The notes beneath the pieces are model-generated. The model saw only the letters and a list, made by a program, of their open reading frames with translations. It had not been told where the DNA came from and did not search any database. Of a stretch of DNA of 64,000 nucleotides, positions 8,524 through 17,159 are shown piece by piece; positions within the stretch are counted from its first letter, which is position 1, and each line of letters begins with the position of its first letter. Location: positions 62,001 through 126,000 of the forward strand of contig NZ_JAMXAY010000003.1 of the NCBI RefSeq assembly GCF_025460835.1, written 5' to 3'. Source of the stretch: Parapedobacter soli (GTDB lineage: Bacteria; Bacteroidota; Bacteroidia; Sphingobacteriales; Sphingobacteriaceae). The translations under genes were made by a program, and so were the position numbers.

Positions 8524-9882
8524 TCAGGAAGTACGTTTTTTTCTGACAAACAGATTATAGTTCTCGTGCTTCTCCACGTAGACTTCCTCCCCGATATCGA
8601 TAAAGCCGTCCAGTGCAACCGCATCATACCACTTGCCTTCGATCTCCACCTTGCCCGAAGGCCTGAGCACCGTCTTCGCAACCCCTTCCTTATCCACCAA
8701 TTCCAGGTTTACTTTTGATGAGGTATACCCTTCGGCCGATCGTTGCTCATCCTGCAGCACCAAACGTTTGAAAGCCCGTGTGTTGAGCAGGCTTTTACCA
8801 AAAATAACCATCACGATGGTGGCCACCACCATCGAGGCGATTACCAATAGAAACGAATTGAATAACATACCGGGTTCTGCGATTGAAAAGTCAAAATAAT
8901 CATTCACCACCATACTGAACGCCAATCCGCATACTAAGCAGACAATACCCAATATACCAGCCACGCCGAATCCCGGGATGACGAATAGCTCCAATAAAAT
9001 CAATACTATACCTACAAAGAACAGGGCAATTTCCCAGTTGTCTGCTAGTCCCTGTATATAAAGCGGTGCAAAGAACAACGCGGCAGCAATTATCGCGACG
9101 ACCAGTGCGAATCCGATACCAGGGGTCTGCATTTCGAAATAGATCCCCCCGATGATCAGCAAGATCAGAATACCGCTCACCGCCGGATTGATGAGGAACG
9201 AGACAATCCGGTCTATCGTGGTTACCTGGTGCACGGTGATGTCAGGCGCATCCACGCCTTCGGCCACCAGCACCTCGGCCACGGATGAAGTCTCTGCTTC
9301 GGCCAAACCGATATCCACGGCCTCGGTCGAAGTAAGCGTCAGTATTTTCCCCGCGGGCTTGATGCTCGGTAGGTCTACGTCACCGTCCACGAAAGCTTCG
9401 GCTATCTTCGGGTCCCGCCCCTTCGCTTCCGCTGTGGCACGCATCAGCCCACGCATGTACGACTGGTGCTTTTCGGGCAGCAGCTGGCCCGACTGGTCCA
9501 CCACACTTGCTGCTCCGATGCTAGACCCCTTGCTCATGTATATCCGATCGGCAGCGAGCGATATCAGCGCACCCGCCGACGCGGCATTATGGTTGATGAG
9601 GACTACCGTCTCCAGCGGCGAATCCAATATCCGGCTGCGGATGGAGTCGGCGAAGTTGACCATACCACCAAACGTATTCATCTCAATAAGCATCAAATCG
9701 ACCTTATCTCCTTCCGCTTTGGCATACGCATTTTTTACCAGGCGCCATGCGCTGGGGCCGATGTCTTCTTTGAGGTCAAATCGGTAAATATGCTGTCCTT
9801 GGGCGGTGAATGCGAACAGTATCAAACAAATGACGGCCAACAGCAGGCCCAGCAATCCCTTTTGTTGTTTTTTTTCGTGCAT
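8524..9882 (-). CDS. NfeD-family membrane serine protease (ClpP-like domain, membrane segments, OB fold)
   Basis: Long-form NfeD protein of 452 residues. After an N-terminal signal/membrane segment (GLLGLLLAVICLILFAF) comes a ClpP-like periplasmic domain with INHNAASAGALISLA, where the first serine is the likely nucleophile. Then come about four to five hydrophobic segments (residues about 220-375) and a C-terminal OB-fold (PSGKVEIEGKWYDAVALDG), the classic NfeD end. Archaeal relatives cleave stomatin-like proteins; no stomatin gene adjoins here. I start at the ATG at 9882, because the longer frame to 9951 would overlap the divergent gene at 9924 and lacks a signal-like start. Confidence 0.93.
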   Translation of the reverse strand: MHEKKQQKGLLGLLLAVICLILFAFTAQGQHIYRFDLKEDIGPSAWRLVKNAYAKAEGDKVDLMLIEMNTFGGMVNFADSIRSRILDSPLETVVLINHNAASAGALISLAADRIYMSKGSSIGAASVVDQSGQLLPEKHQSYMRGLMRATAEAKGRDPKIAEAFVDGDVDLPSIKPAGKILTLTSTEAVDIGLAEAETSSVAEVLVAEGVDAPDITVHQVTTIDRIVSFLINPAVSGILILLIIGGIYFEMQTPGIGFALVVAIIAAALFFAPLYIQGLADNWEIALFFVGIVLILLELFVIPGFGVAGILGIVCLVCGLAFSMVVNDYFDFSIAEPGMLFNSFLLVIASMVVATIVMVIFGKSLLNTRAFKRLVLQDEQRSAEGYTSSKVNLELVDKEGVAKTVLRPSGKVEIEGKWYDAVALDGFIDIGEEVYVEKHENYNLFVRKKRTS

Positions 9883-9899
9883 ATGATGCAGAATCGTTA

Positions 9900-9907
9900 T
9901 ATTTTTG
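9900..9907 (+). promoter_or_regulatory. -7 box of the DUF4905 gene
   Basis: TATTTTTG, 16 bases before the ATG at 9924, in the 41-base gap between two divergent genes. No spaced TTG seen. Confidence 0.4.
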
Positions 9908-9923
9908 AAGCCAATGAGGGCAC

Positions 9924-10682
9924 ATGGATAAATATACACTAAAAGTCGCATTCAAAAAAAGTTTTTTCGGAATGGTTTGGCGCATCGAAGCGGATACCGC
10001 CCGCAATCTACTCGCAGTGGAAACGCGCAACACGGAAACCGGAAAACCCTTATTCTCGGCATTCGATAGCCGCACGGGAGTGTCGTTTATCCATGAAAAA
10101 CCCTATGGCGACCGGAACTGGGCGCTGGCCGGTACGGCCGACCGGAAACTGGTGATCAGGTCGTACGGCCAAAACAGCCCCGAAGGGGCCGGCATCGCCT
10201 GTATCGATGCTAATAACGGCCATGTACTTTGGGAACAATTCCATTATGTATTGGTGGGTATGGCCGGCACACGGCTCGCCGTACGCCACCGGAACCTGGC
10301 CGGTGGCTACGAGCAGCACCTCGACCTAGCTACGGGGGATTTGGTAAAAACAGGCACAACGGCTGGACACCCCGAGGAAGCCCCACAGGTTGTCATCCCA
10401 CTTCGGTATGCGTACGGTATACCCGACAGTTTAGCCAATTACCCCGCCCACGGCGATATATTCTATTGCGAAATCGGCTCCCGGCAAGTGTGGGCATTCC
10501 ATGAAGCAATACAAGATATGTATCGCGTGCGGATCGTCATATCCAGCGGGTTAACTATTGTGGCAGACCGGGTTGTACTCCCCGATCTGGTTAAGATGTT
10601 ACCCGAATTATTCTTCGTGATCGGCAACCAGCTTTTCATTGTGAGTGATAATAAACAAGAAATTGTATCGTATTTAGTATAA
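9924..10682 (+). CDS. DUF4905 family protein
   Basis: A 252-residue protein that looks like the Bacteroidota-specific DUF4905 family (function unknown). No signal peptide or membrane segment is visible. The sequence has repeated short beta-rich units with D/N-G turns (CIDANNGHVLWEQF, HLDLATGDLV, PLFSAFDSRTG) like blades of a quinoprotein-type propeller fragment. It lies 18 bases upstream of the LysM protein gene and probably starts a run with it and uridine kinase. No functional claim can be supported. Confidence 0.75.
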   Translation: MDKYTLKVAFKKSFFGMVWRIEADTARNLLAVETRNTETGKPLFSAFDSRTGVSFIHEKPYGDRNWALAGTADRKLVIRSYGQNSPEGAGIACIDANNGHVLWEQFHYVLVGMAGTRLAVRHRNLAGGYEQHLDLATGDLVKTGTTAGHPEEAPQVVIPLRYAYGIPDSLANYPAHGDIFYCEIGSRQVWAFHEAIQDMYRVRIVISSGLTIVADRVVLPDLVKMLPELFFVIGNQLFIVSDNKQEIVSYLV

Positions 10683-10700
10683 TTGCAACAAAATTTAAAC

Positions 10701-11603
10701 ATGAGCATACCACCTACATATCTGTCCTATCTATATCGCATATCTTTTTCCTTACTGGCAGTCCTTGCTGGCTGTCTCGATTTGTCCGCAAGTACCCCAT
10801 GGTCGCCCCCGGATTCGGTGGGCGTGGAATACGAAAATGGCCGGAAAATAATCATCCATCAACTGGAAGCCAAAGAAACGTATTATGGCCTGAGCCGAAG
10901 ATACCAAGTGCCGGTAAAAGACATCATCGCGGCCAACAACAACAAGGCCCTGAAAATCGGTGATACCGTGCGCATACCACAGGAAACGGTAGCCGACGCT
11001 GCGATTACCACAGCCGTCGACACGGCCGCGCAACCGGAGGTAGTCGTTCCTATATTGGCTCAGGGCGAGTATACCGCCTATAAGGTCGGGAAAGGGGAAA
11101 CACTATTTACTATCTCGAAACGCTTCATCATTTCCGTAGAAAGTATCAAACGGGCAAACGGCCTTACCAGCGAATCGATACAAGCCGGCACAATATTGAA
11201 AATACCCAACGAAGAACTCCCACCCCCTCCACCTACCATCGACGAAATCATTGTGCACGACGCCGACACTGCAGCGGAAACCGGATTGGAGATCCCGGCC
11301 AACAAGTACGGTATCCGCGAGATGTCTGAAAAAGGCATCGGCGTATGGATAGACAACCTCAGCCAGGAGGGCGGCAGCATGCTGGCGTTGCACAAAACGG
11401 CGCCCGTGGGTACGGTCATCAAAATCACCAACCCGATGACCCGGCGTACCACATTCGCCAAAGTGGTTGGCAAGTTTGCCGACACCGCCGACACCAAAGA
11501 TGCCATTATCGTCATATCCAAATCAGCTGCGTCGCTGATCGGCGTCCTGGATCGGCGCTTCCAGGTAGAAATAGCATACGGTGCACCAAATGAACCGGAC
11601 TAG
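10701..11603 (+). CDS. Secreted protein with two LysM domains and an RlpA-like double-psi beta-barrel domain
   Basis: A 300-residue exported protein. The signal peptide covers about residues 1-30. LysM 1 (IIHQLEAKETYYGLSRRYQV to IGDTVRIP) and LysM 2 (YKVGKGETLFTISKRF to AGTILKIP) bind peptidoglycan glycan chains. The C-terminal 100 residues (ALHKTAPVGTVIKITN, TFAKVVGKFADTADTKDAII, SKSAASLIG) match the RlpA-like DPBB fold that in some relatives cleaves denuded glycan. I use the ATG at 10701; a TTG six codons upstream abuts the previous stop. Its 3' end overlaps uridine kinase by 14 bases. Confidence 0.9.
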   Translation: MSIPPTYLSYLYRISFSLLAVLAGCLDLSASTPWSPPDSVGVEYENGRKIIIHQLEAKETYYGLSRRYQVPVKDIIAANNNKALKIGDTVRIPQETVADAAITTAVDTAAQPEVVVPILAQGEYTAYKVGKGETLFTISKRFIISVESIKRANGLTSESIQAGTILKIPNEELPPPPPTIDEIIVHDADTAAETGLEIPANKYGIREMSEKGIGVWIDNLSQEGGSMLALHKTAPVGTVIKITNPMTRRTTFAKVVGKFADTADTKDAIIVISKSAASLIGVLDRRFQVEIAYGAPNEPD

Positions 11604-12243
11604 CGCACCTTTCGTCGTCGGTATTGCCGGGAGCAGCGGGTCGGGGAAAACATTTTTCCTCCACTGCTTCCTCAACCATTTTGCAGCCCACGAAGTGGCC
11701 CTTATTTCACAAGACGACTATTACATCCCGGCCAATACGAAAACCAAAGAGGAGAATAAACTGTATAATTTCGACCTGCCCACGGCTATCGACCAGCCAG
11801 CATTCGAACGCGATATCAAGCTGCTCCTTCAGGGGGATACCGTATACCGCCAAGAATACACCTTCAATAACCCGGCGCTCAAGCCGAAGATGATCGAAAC
11901 CAACCCCGCGCCGATCCTTATTGTCGAAGGGCTGTTCATTTTCTATTACAAGGAGGTCAACGCGCTGCTTGACCACCGCGTATTCCTGCACGCTGATGAG
12001 GAGGTAGCCCTGCAACGGCGGCTGAAGCGGGACCTTGTGGAGCGCGGCTACGACGAAGACGATGTCCGGTATAAATGGGTAAACCACGTGATGCCCGCGT
12101 ACCGCGAATACCTGCTCCCCTTCCGGGAGCAGTGCGACCGCGTCATCATCAATAACACAGATGACCCCAAGCCGATCATAGCCATTACCAGTGAGATATC
12201 TGCACATCTACGGGAAAAGGTCCTCGGGCTCAGCGGCCAATAG
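11590..12243 (+). CDS. udk: Uridine kinase
   Basis: Cytosolic NTP-dependent kinase making UMP from uridine (and CMP from cytidine) in pyrimidine salvage. The Walker A loop reads GIAGSSGSGKT near the start. Further on are the SQDDYYIP substrate-binding loop, DLPTAIDQPAFERDI, ILIVEGLFIFYY (Walker B-like strand) and the lid with RRLKRDLVERGYD. Length 217 residues is normal. I start at the ATG at 11590; a GTG three codons earlier is possible. It overlaps the LysM/DPBB gene by 14 bases, implying coupled translation, and meets the CoA-transferase operon tail to tail 11 bases on. Confidence 0.95.
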   Translation: MNRTSAPFVVGIAGSSGSGKTFFLHCFLNHFAAHEVALISQDDYYIPANTKTKEENKLYNFDLPTAIDQPAFERDIKLLLQGDTVYRQEYTFNNPALKPKMIETNPAPILIVEGLFIFYYKEVNALLDHRVFLHADEEVALQRRLKRDLVERGYDEDDVRYKWVNHVMPAYREYLLPFREQCDRVIINNTDDPKPIIAITSEISAHLREKVLGLSGQ

Positions 12244-12254
12244 CCTATAACCGC

Positions 12255-12914
12255 CTACAGCTGCATTTCGGGAATATCACCTTCAGCAATGAATTTTCCG
12301 GCGGTGGCATTGCGGATTTCGCTTACGCTAACCCCCGGTGCCCGCTCGCGCAGGTGGAATCCACCGTTTGCTATATCAACCTCAAAAACAGCCATTTCGG
12401 TAACTATCTTTCGGATACAGCGCACCCCAGTGAGCGGTAGCTTACAGGTGGGGAGCAACTTGCTTTCGCCCGCCTTGTTCGTCTGCTGCATCGCCACGAT
12501 GATATTCTTTGCCGACGCCACCAGATCCATCGCCCCGCCCATCCCTTTTACGAGCTTCCCCGGGATTTTCCAACTGGCGATGTCGCCGTGCTCCGATACT
12601 TCCATGGCCCCCAAGATGGTCAAGTCAACCTTCTGTGCCCTGATCATCCCGAAACTCATCGCCGAATCAAAGATTGCCGCCCCGGGCAGCGTGGTAATGG
12701 TCTGCTTCCCCGCATTGATCAAATCGGCGTCTTCCTCGCCTGCCATGGGGAATGGCCCCATCCCCAGCAACCCATTCTCCGATTGGAGTACCACATCGAT
12801 GGTATCGGGGATATAATTGGCCACCAGCGTCGGTATACCAATTCCCAGGTTCACATAGTATCCGTCCCTTATTTCCTTTGCGATCCGTTTCGCAATCCCG
12901 TTCTTATCAAGCAT
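12255..12914 (-). CDS. scoB: 3-oxoacid CoA-transferase subunit B
   Basis: A 219-residue beta subunit of a succinyl-CoA:3-oxoacid (acetoacetate) CoA-transferase, used in ketone body, short-chain fatty acid or leucine catabolism. The catalytic glutamate motif is present as [14 protein letters not shown], and the [29 protein letters not shown] block is typical. The ATG at 12914 fits the family start ([15 protein letters not shown]); the frame stays open further upstream inside the A-subunit gene but in the wrong reading for it. It lies 10 bases downstream of subunit A. Confidence 0.95.
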   Translation of the reverse strand: MLDKNGIAKRIAKEIRDGYYVNLGIGIPTLVANYIPDTIDVVLQSENGLLGMGPFPMAGEEDADLINAGKQTITTLPGAAIFDSAMSFGMIRAQKVDLTILGAMEVSEHGDIASWKIPGKLVKGMGGAMDLVASAKNIIVAMQQTNKAGESKLLPTCKLPLTGVRCIRKIVTEMAVFEVDIANGGFHLRERAPGVSVSEIRNATAGKFIAEGDIPEMQL

Positions 12915-12924
12915 GTTTTCCGAT

Positions 12925-13626
12925 TTAGTGGTCCTGCCGAACCGTCCGTTGCTCAATCCGTTTCTCGTAGTTTGTACCCTGAAAAATCCGGTGCACGTAG
13001 ATGCCGGGGGTGTGGATGTGGTCTGGGTCGAGCTCCCCGGCCGGCACCAGCTCCTCCACCTCGGCAATCGTGATCTTGCCGGCCATCGCCATCACCGGAT
13101 TGAAGTTGCGCGCCGTCATGCGGTACATCAGGTTGCCTGCTGTATCGCCTTTCCAAGCCTTCACCAAGGCAAATTCGGCCTCAAATGCCATTTCCAGCAA
13201 GTAATCTTTGCCTCCGAAATTCCGTACTTCCTTCCCTTCGGCAACTTCGGTACCCACACCGGCCGGTGTAAAGATGGCAGGCATGCCATATCCAGCCGCC
13301 ATGCAGCGTGTCGCCAACGTGCCCTGCGGCACCAGTTCCACCTCCAATTCGCCGGTAAGCAGCTGCCGCTCAAACTCGGCATTCTCACCTACGTAAGAGG
13401 CAATCATCTTTTTCACCTGCCGCTTCTGGAGCAGCAGGCCTATCCCGAAGTCGTCTACCCCCGCATTGTTCGAAATACAGGTTAAACCTGAAATCCCCCG
13501 TTCCGCAATCTCATGGATGCAGTTTTCGGGGATGCCGCACAAACCAAAACCACCAAGCATCAACGTCATCCCGTCAGATATGCCGGCAATGGCTTCTTTG
13601 GCATTAGCAACTACTTTATTAATCAT
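12925..13626 (-). CDS. scoA: 3-oxoacid CoA-transferase subunit A
   Basis: A 233-residue alpha subunit of the same enzyme as the next gene. The CoA-binding glycine loop is [17 protein letters not shown]. The [33 protein letters not shown] and [14 protein letters not shown] blocks are standard for subunit A. I choose the ATG at 13626 ([13 protein letters not shown]); the frame extends 15 codons upstream but family proteins begin with INKV. First gene of a two-gene operon. The 150 bases between it and the small Cys-rich gene must hold both promoters. Confidence 0.95.
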   Translation of the reverse strand: MINKVVANAKEAIAGISDGMTLMLGGFGLCGIPENCIHEIAERGISGLTCISNNAGVDDFGIGLLLQKRQVKKMIASYVGENAEFERQLLTGELEVELVPQGTLATRCMAAGYGMPAIFTPAGVGTEVAEGKEVRNFGGKDYLLEMAFEAEFALVKAWKGDTAGNLMYRMTARNFNPVMAMAGKITIAEVEELVPAGELDPDHIHTPGIYVHRIFQGTNYEKRIEQRTVRQDH

Positions 13627-13745
13627 AAGCGTCTTCAATTGGTTACCCCCCACAACCGGGGATGTTGACAAGTTACGAAAGTTGCTTTATCCATGCAAAT
13701 CGAAGTAACGAAACCGGCAGCACCTAAAAATTCAAGCCATACTAA

Positions 13746-13776
13746 TTGGAATTTTTCTAAATAAAGTATACTTTTG
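13746..13776 (+). promoter_or_regulatory. Promoter of the small Cys-rich protein gene
   Basis: TTG at 13746-13748, 20-base spacer, TACTTTTG at 13769-13776. The ATG follows only 7 bases later, so the transcript has almost no leader. Confidence 0.65.
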
Positions 13777-13783
13777 CAGCGTT

Positions 13784-13948
13784 ATGTTTGAGGAGCAATC
13801 ACTTACAGGTCTCGAAGCCGCCCATGGTACCGACCCGCAGCATTTCAAAGGATTGAATCCTTATTGCGACGGATGCGGCTGTGATTTCAAGAAGTGCTGC
13901 AAAAAGTACAAACGCGGCAAACGCTGCAAGAAATGCCCCAAACGCTAA
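13784..13948 (+). CDS. Small cysteine-rich basic protein (54 residues)
   Basis: Reading from the ATG at 13784 gives 54 residues with eight cysteines, all in the last 27 residues: YCDGCGCDFKKCCKKY, then KRGKRCKKCPKR at the end. The N-terminal half is neutral to acidic and Cys-free. The CxxCxC, CC and CxxC spacings suggest metal (zinc or Fe-S) binding, and the basic tail could bind nucleic acid; both are inferences. A well-formed promoter ends 7 bases before the ATG, which supports expression. Its stop overlaps the stop of the convergent MFS transporter gene. I do not recognise a named family. Confidence 0.7.
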   Translation: MFEEQSLTGLEAAHGTDPQHFKGLNPYCDGCGCDFKKCCKKYKRGKRCKKCPKR

Positions 13949-15174
13949 TCCTCCACAAAATCCAGATCCCGGTCAAAGCTTTCTTTCAATTGACTGATTG
14001 CGAATATCGCTATCCCCGTAAGCAGGAAGATCATGATGTAGGCAGCGGTGATGATACCGGTCCGTTCCACAAAAAACTCAAAAAGCAGTGTTGACGGGAT
14101 CAACGCTCCCCGTACAAAATTGGGTGCCGTGGTGGTCACGGTAGCCCTCAGGTTGGTTCCGAACTGTTCCGATGCGATGGTCACAAACGTCGCCCAGTAG
14201 CCAATGGATATCCCCATGAAAAAAGCGACCCAATGGAAGCGTGTTTCGGTAATCCCTTCGCTGCTAAGGTACCAGACCGACGATGCAATGATCATGAGCT
14301 GGAAGATGAATACCGCCAGGCGACGCGATTTTGTTATTTGGGCAAACAAGCCCGCTGCCATATCACCCAGCGAGAGGCCCAAATAGGTAAATAAAATCCC
14401 CTTGCCGGCGCTCAATGTTACCGGGGCCCCCAGTGCCTTGCCGAACTCCGGCGCCTGGGTCACCAATATGCCCACCACAAACCAGATCGGCAGGCCGATG
14501 AGCAGGCAATACACGTAACGTTTAAACCGGTCGGCATTCGTGAACAGCATACTCAGCCTGCCTTTTTCGATGGAGTTTGCCGATACCTTTTTAAACATAC
14601 CCGACTCAAACGTCCCCACGCGCAGGACAAGTAGCAGCAACCCCATCCCGCCGCCAACGAAATACGCATGGCGCCAATCGAAAAATTCGGAAACAAAGTA
14701 GGCAGCAATCGCGCCCAGCACCCCCACCGATGCAACGATCATGGTGCCATATCCCCGCTTGTTTCTATCCATCGCCTCGCTCACCAAGGTAATGCCCGCA
14801 CCCAGCTCGCCCGCCAGCCCCACACCCGCGATGAAACGGATAATGGCATACGAATGGATGTCGTGTACCATCCCGTTCGCAATATTGGCAATCGAATACA
14901 TGAGGATAGACCCAAAGAGCACCTTAATGCGACCGAATTTATCACCCAGTATGCCCCATAGCAGGCCACCTATCAACAATCCGCCCATCTGCATATTCAG
15001 CACATATTCGCCTCCCGTACGCATATCGGCCTCCGGAATGCCGATATCGTGGAAACTCTGCACCCGGACAATGGAAAAAATCACAAGGTCATATATATCA
15101 ACAAAATAGCCCAACGCGGCTACGATAACCAACAGCCATGTATTTCTGGTGCTGGTTAGGCTTTCTTTGGTCAT
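13945..15174 (-). CDS. Major facilitator superfamily transporter
   Basis: A 409-residue inner-membrane transporter with 12 predicted hydrophobic segments. The loop 2-3 signature is GILGDKFGRIKVLFGS (MFS motif A), and FIAGVGLAGELGAGITLVSEAMDRNKRG matches the metabolite:H+ symporter branch (sugar, aromatic acid or sialic acid type). The substrate cannot be told. An acidic tail (DRDLDFVED) ends the protein. It stands alone, tail to tail with the small Cys-rich gene with overlapping stops, and diverges from the AlbA_2 gene. Confidence 0.9.
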   Translation of the reverse strand: MTKESLTSTRNTWLLVIVAALGYFVDIYDLVIFSIVRVQSFHDIGIPEADMRTGGEYVLNMQMGGLLIGGLLWGILGDKFGRIKVLFGSILMYSIANIANGMVHDIHSYAIIRFIAGVGLAGELGAGITLVSEAMDRNKRGYGTMIVASVGVLGAIAAYFVSEFFDWRHAYFVGGGMGLLLLVLRVGTFESGMFKKVSANSIEKGRLSMLFTNADRFKRYVYCLLIGLPIWFVVGILVTQAPEFGKALGAPVTLSAGKGILFTYLGLSLGDMAAGLFAQITKSRRLAVFIFQLMIIASSVWYLSSEGITETRFHWVAFFMGISIGYWATFVTIASEQFGTNLRATVTTTAPNFVRGALIPSTLLFEFFVERTGIITAAYIMIFLLTGIAIFAISQLKESFDRDLDFVED

Positions 15175-15265
15175 TGCGCAATGATTTATGGTGCTAAAAT
15201 AATGTTTTCATGGAAATTCAACCTCCGACCGGCCAACAAATTTTCCGTCTTTCAAAATTTGTGGC

Positions 15266-15290
15266 TATCTTAGTGGGGGTATACTACCCC
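15266..15290 (+). promoter_or_regulatory. -7-like box followed by a palindrome upstream of the AlbA_2 gene
   Basis: TATCTTAG (15266-15273; one mismatch to TAnnTTTG) is followed at once by GGGGTA-TAC-TACCCC (15276-15290), which would straddle the transcription start. That position suits a repressor site, perhaps for the HTH-bearing product itself. No -33 TTG is seen at proper spacing. Confidence 0.4.
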
Positions 15291-15356
15291 TGGGGGACTG
15301 CATTGAAATGCATATAATCGCGCATAGTAGGCAAATACACCATTAAGCAAACAGAC

Positions 15357-15986
15357 GTGACCATCAAGACGTTGATACTCCAAGGCGAAGGCGAGCAGCT
15401 CGACTTCAAAAACAAGATCAGCAACTGCGGAAAAATAGCCAAGACATTGGTGGCCTTTGCAAATACCAAAGGGGGTAAATTACTGGTGGGCGTAGCCGAC
15501 GACGGCACCATCAAAGGCGTTAAAAGCGAAGATGAAGAGAAATATATGCTTCAACACGCCGGCCAGCACTATTGCCGCCCCACGATCGACCTGCATTTCA
15601 CGGAGGTATATGTGGACGACAAACTCGTACTGGTTGGCGAGGTTCCCGAGAGCGACCTCAAGCCGCATTACGCGCTAGACGATAACGGCAAGTGGTGGGT
15701 TTATGTGCGGGTGGGCGACAAAAGCCTGCTGGCGGGCAAGGTGGTGGTCGACGTGTTGCACCAAAGCAACAGGCCCGAAGGCGTGCAATTCAGTTTTACC
15801 GAGAAGGAAAAGGCCCTTATGGAATACGTGCATACCCATACGCGCTCGAACTTACCGGAATTATGCAGCCACCTCCAGCTGTCGCGGCGGCGTACACAGC
15901 GTATCCTGGTCAACCTCATCGTTGCAGGCGTCATCGAAGTACACTGTGGCGACCATGAAGAATATTACACGGAAAAAGTCCCCTAA
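15357..15986 (+). CDS. AlbA_2 (Schlafen-type) domain protein with C-terminal winged helix
   Basis: A 209-residue cytosolic protein. The N-terminal 120 residues carry the AlbA_2 (formerly AAA_4) domain: GEQLDFKNKI, AKTLVAFANTKGGKLLVGVADDGTIKG. The C-terminal 70 residues form a winged helix (KEKALMEYVHTHTRSNLPELCSHLQLSRRRTQRILVNLI). Relatives are annotated as putative DNA-binding or ATP-binding regulators; bacterial AlbA_2 proteins are little studied and some occur in defence loci. The only start at this end of the frame is the GTG at 15357. The gene stands alone with a palindrome at the probable transcription start. Confidence 0.8.
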   Translation: MTIKTLILQGEGEQLDFKNKISNCGKIAKTLVAFANTKGGKLLVGVADDGTIKGVKSEDEEKYMLQHAGQHYCRPTIDLHFTEVYVDDKLVLVGEVPESDLKPHYALDDNGKWWVYVRVGDKSLLAGKVVVDVLHQSNRPEGVQFSFTEKEKALMEYVHTHTRSNLPELCSHLQLSRRRTQRILVNLIVAGVIEVHCGDHEEYYTEKVP

Positions 15987-16071
15987 CATTCAGGCACGGT
16001 TTCTGGTGTGCCTGATTGTATATGAACGGGAATTTAGCTAAGTTTGTCATCTAACAAAAAAACAGAAGATC

Positions 16072-16512
16072 ATGAAGAAAACGATGTTTACAGCCGCCGC
16101 CCTCCTGCTGCTGCTTTCGGCCTGCAACAGCGGTGGCGATACCGGCGAAATCGATAGACTACGTGACGAGGCCATTGCTATCCACGACGATATCATGCCC
16201 CAAATCAGTGCATTTGACCGCAACACCATAAAAATAGACTCCCTCTTATCGAGTTTGCCGCAACTGAAGTCCGAAAACCCGGATATAGATACCGCACAGA
16301 CCCGCTCAAACCTTAGCGGATTGAAAGACCGGCTCAATGAGGCCACCAATGCCATGATGGACTGGATGACGGAATTCGATGTCGACCCGCAGGATAAATC
16401 GGCAGCCGAAATCAAGACATACTACGAGGGAGAGGTGGAAAAGGTGAAACAAATGAAGCAACTCTTTGACGAGGTAGCCAAGGAAAGCGCTGAAAAACTA
16501 GCACAATTCTGA
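16072..16512 (+). CDS. Helical lipoprotein of unknown function
   Basis: A 146-residue lipoprotein: signal peptide MKKTMFTAAALLLLLSAC with the lipid cysteine at 18. The mature part is almost wholly alpha-helical and charged (EIDRLRDEAIAIHDDIMPQI, LKDRLNEATNAMMDWM, EVEKVKQMKQLFDEVA), probably a coiled-coil hairpin. Similar short proteins precede Sco1 genes in Bacteroidota, sometimes labelled viral A-type inclusion protein, which says nothing of function. It is 5 bases upstream of the Sco1 gene and in the same run as cytochrome c. Confidence 0.85.
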   Translation: MKKTMFTAAALLLLLSACNSGGDTGEIDRLRDEAIAIHDDIMPQISAFDRNTIKIDSLLSSLPQLKSENPDIDTAQTRSNLSGLKDRLNEATNAMMDWMTEFDVDPQDKSAAEIKTYYEGEVEKVKQMKQLFDEVAKESAEKLAQF

Positions 16513-16517
16513 GTGGC

Positions 16518-17159
16518 ATGCGGATAAGTGATATACTGGCAGCCACCTTTGCGTTGAGCGTGGTGGTGGCCTGCCAACAACCTACGGAGACAAGCCTGCC
16601 TATCTTGGGAGCCCGCGAACCGGTTACGAAAGTGGTGGACGGCCAAACGGTGACCGACACGGTATACCACACCATTGCCGACTTCCGGTTGCTCAACCAG
16701 GATAGTGTTTTCATTGACAACCACACTTTTGAAAACGGTGTGTACGTGGCTAATTTTTTCTTCACCCACTGCCCGAGCATCTGCCCCACCATGCAGCGCA
16801 ACCTGCTGAAAGTTTACGAGAAATACAAAGGCGACGAGCGCGTACGTTTCCTGTCACACAGCATCGATTTCCGCTATGATACCCCCAGCGTACTCAAAAC
16901 GTATGCTGGGAAACTCGGCGTAACGAACGACCAGTGGCAATTCGTAACCGGCAGCAAAGCTGCTATCTACGGCCTATCCGACAGCTACATGGTTTATACC
17001 AAGGAAGACGCTGCGGTGCCCGGTGGCTATGACCACTCCGGCCACCTGCTGCTAGTGGATAAGGACCGGCATATCCGCGGGGCGTATGACGGCACCGACG
17101 ACGCGCAGGTACAGCTACTTATCAACGACCTGGAAACCCTGCTGAAATCATACAAGTGA
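16518..17159 (+). CDS. SCO1/SenC-family lipoprotein (copper chaperone / thiol protein)
   Basis: A 213-residue lipoprotein (lipid Cys19 in VVVACQQ) with a thioredoxin fold. The copper-binding CxxxC is in FFTHCPSICPTMQ (Cys85, Cys89), and the distal histidine is in the YDHSGHLLLVD segment (His173 or His176). SCO proteins deliver copper to the CuA site of cytochrome oxidase or act on its cysteines, at the outer face of the inner membrane. The next gene, one base overlapping, encodes a cytochrome c, which fits respiratory assembly. No oxidase genes lie in the window. Confidence 0.93.
   Translation: MRISDILAATFALSVVVACQQPTETSLPILGAREPVTKVVDGQTVTDTVYHTIADFRLLNQDSVFIDNHTFENGVYVANFFFTHCPSICPTMQRNLLKVYEKYKGDERVRFLSHSIDFRYDTPSVLKTYAGKLGVTNDQWQFVTGSKAAIYGLSDSYMVYTKEDAAVPGGYDHSGHLLLVDKDRHIRGAYDGTDDAQVQLLINDLETLLKSYK

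Noticed and set aside
13949-14094. Short plus-strand frames following the Cys-rich gene
   Set aside because: They lie inside the MFS transporter gene on the other strand and have no promoter or start context.
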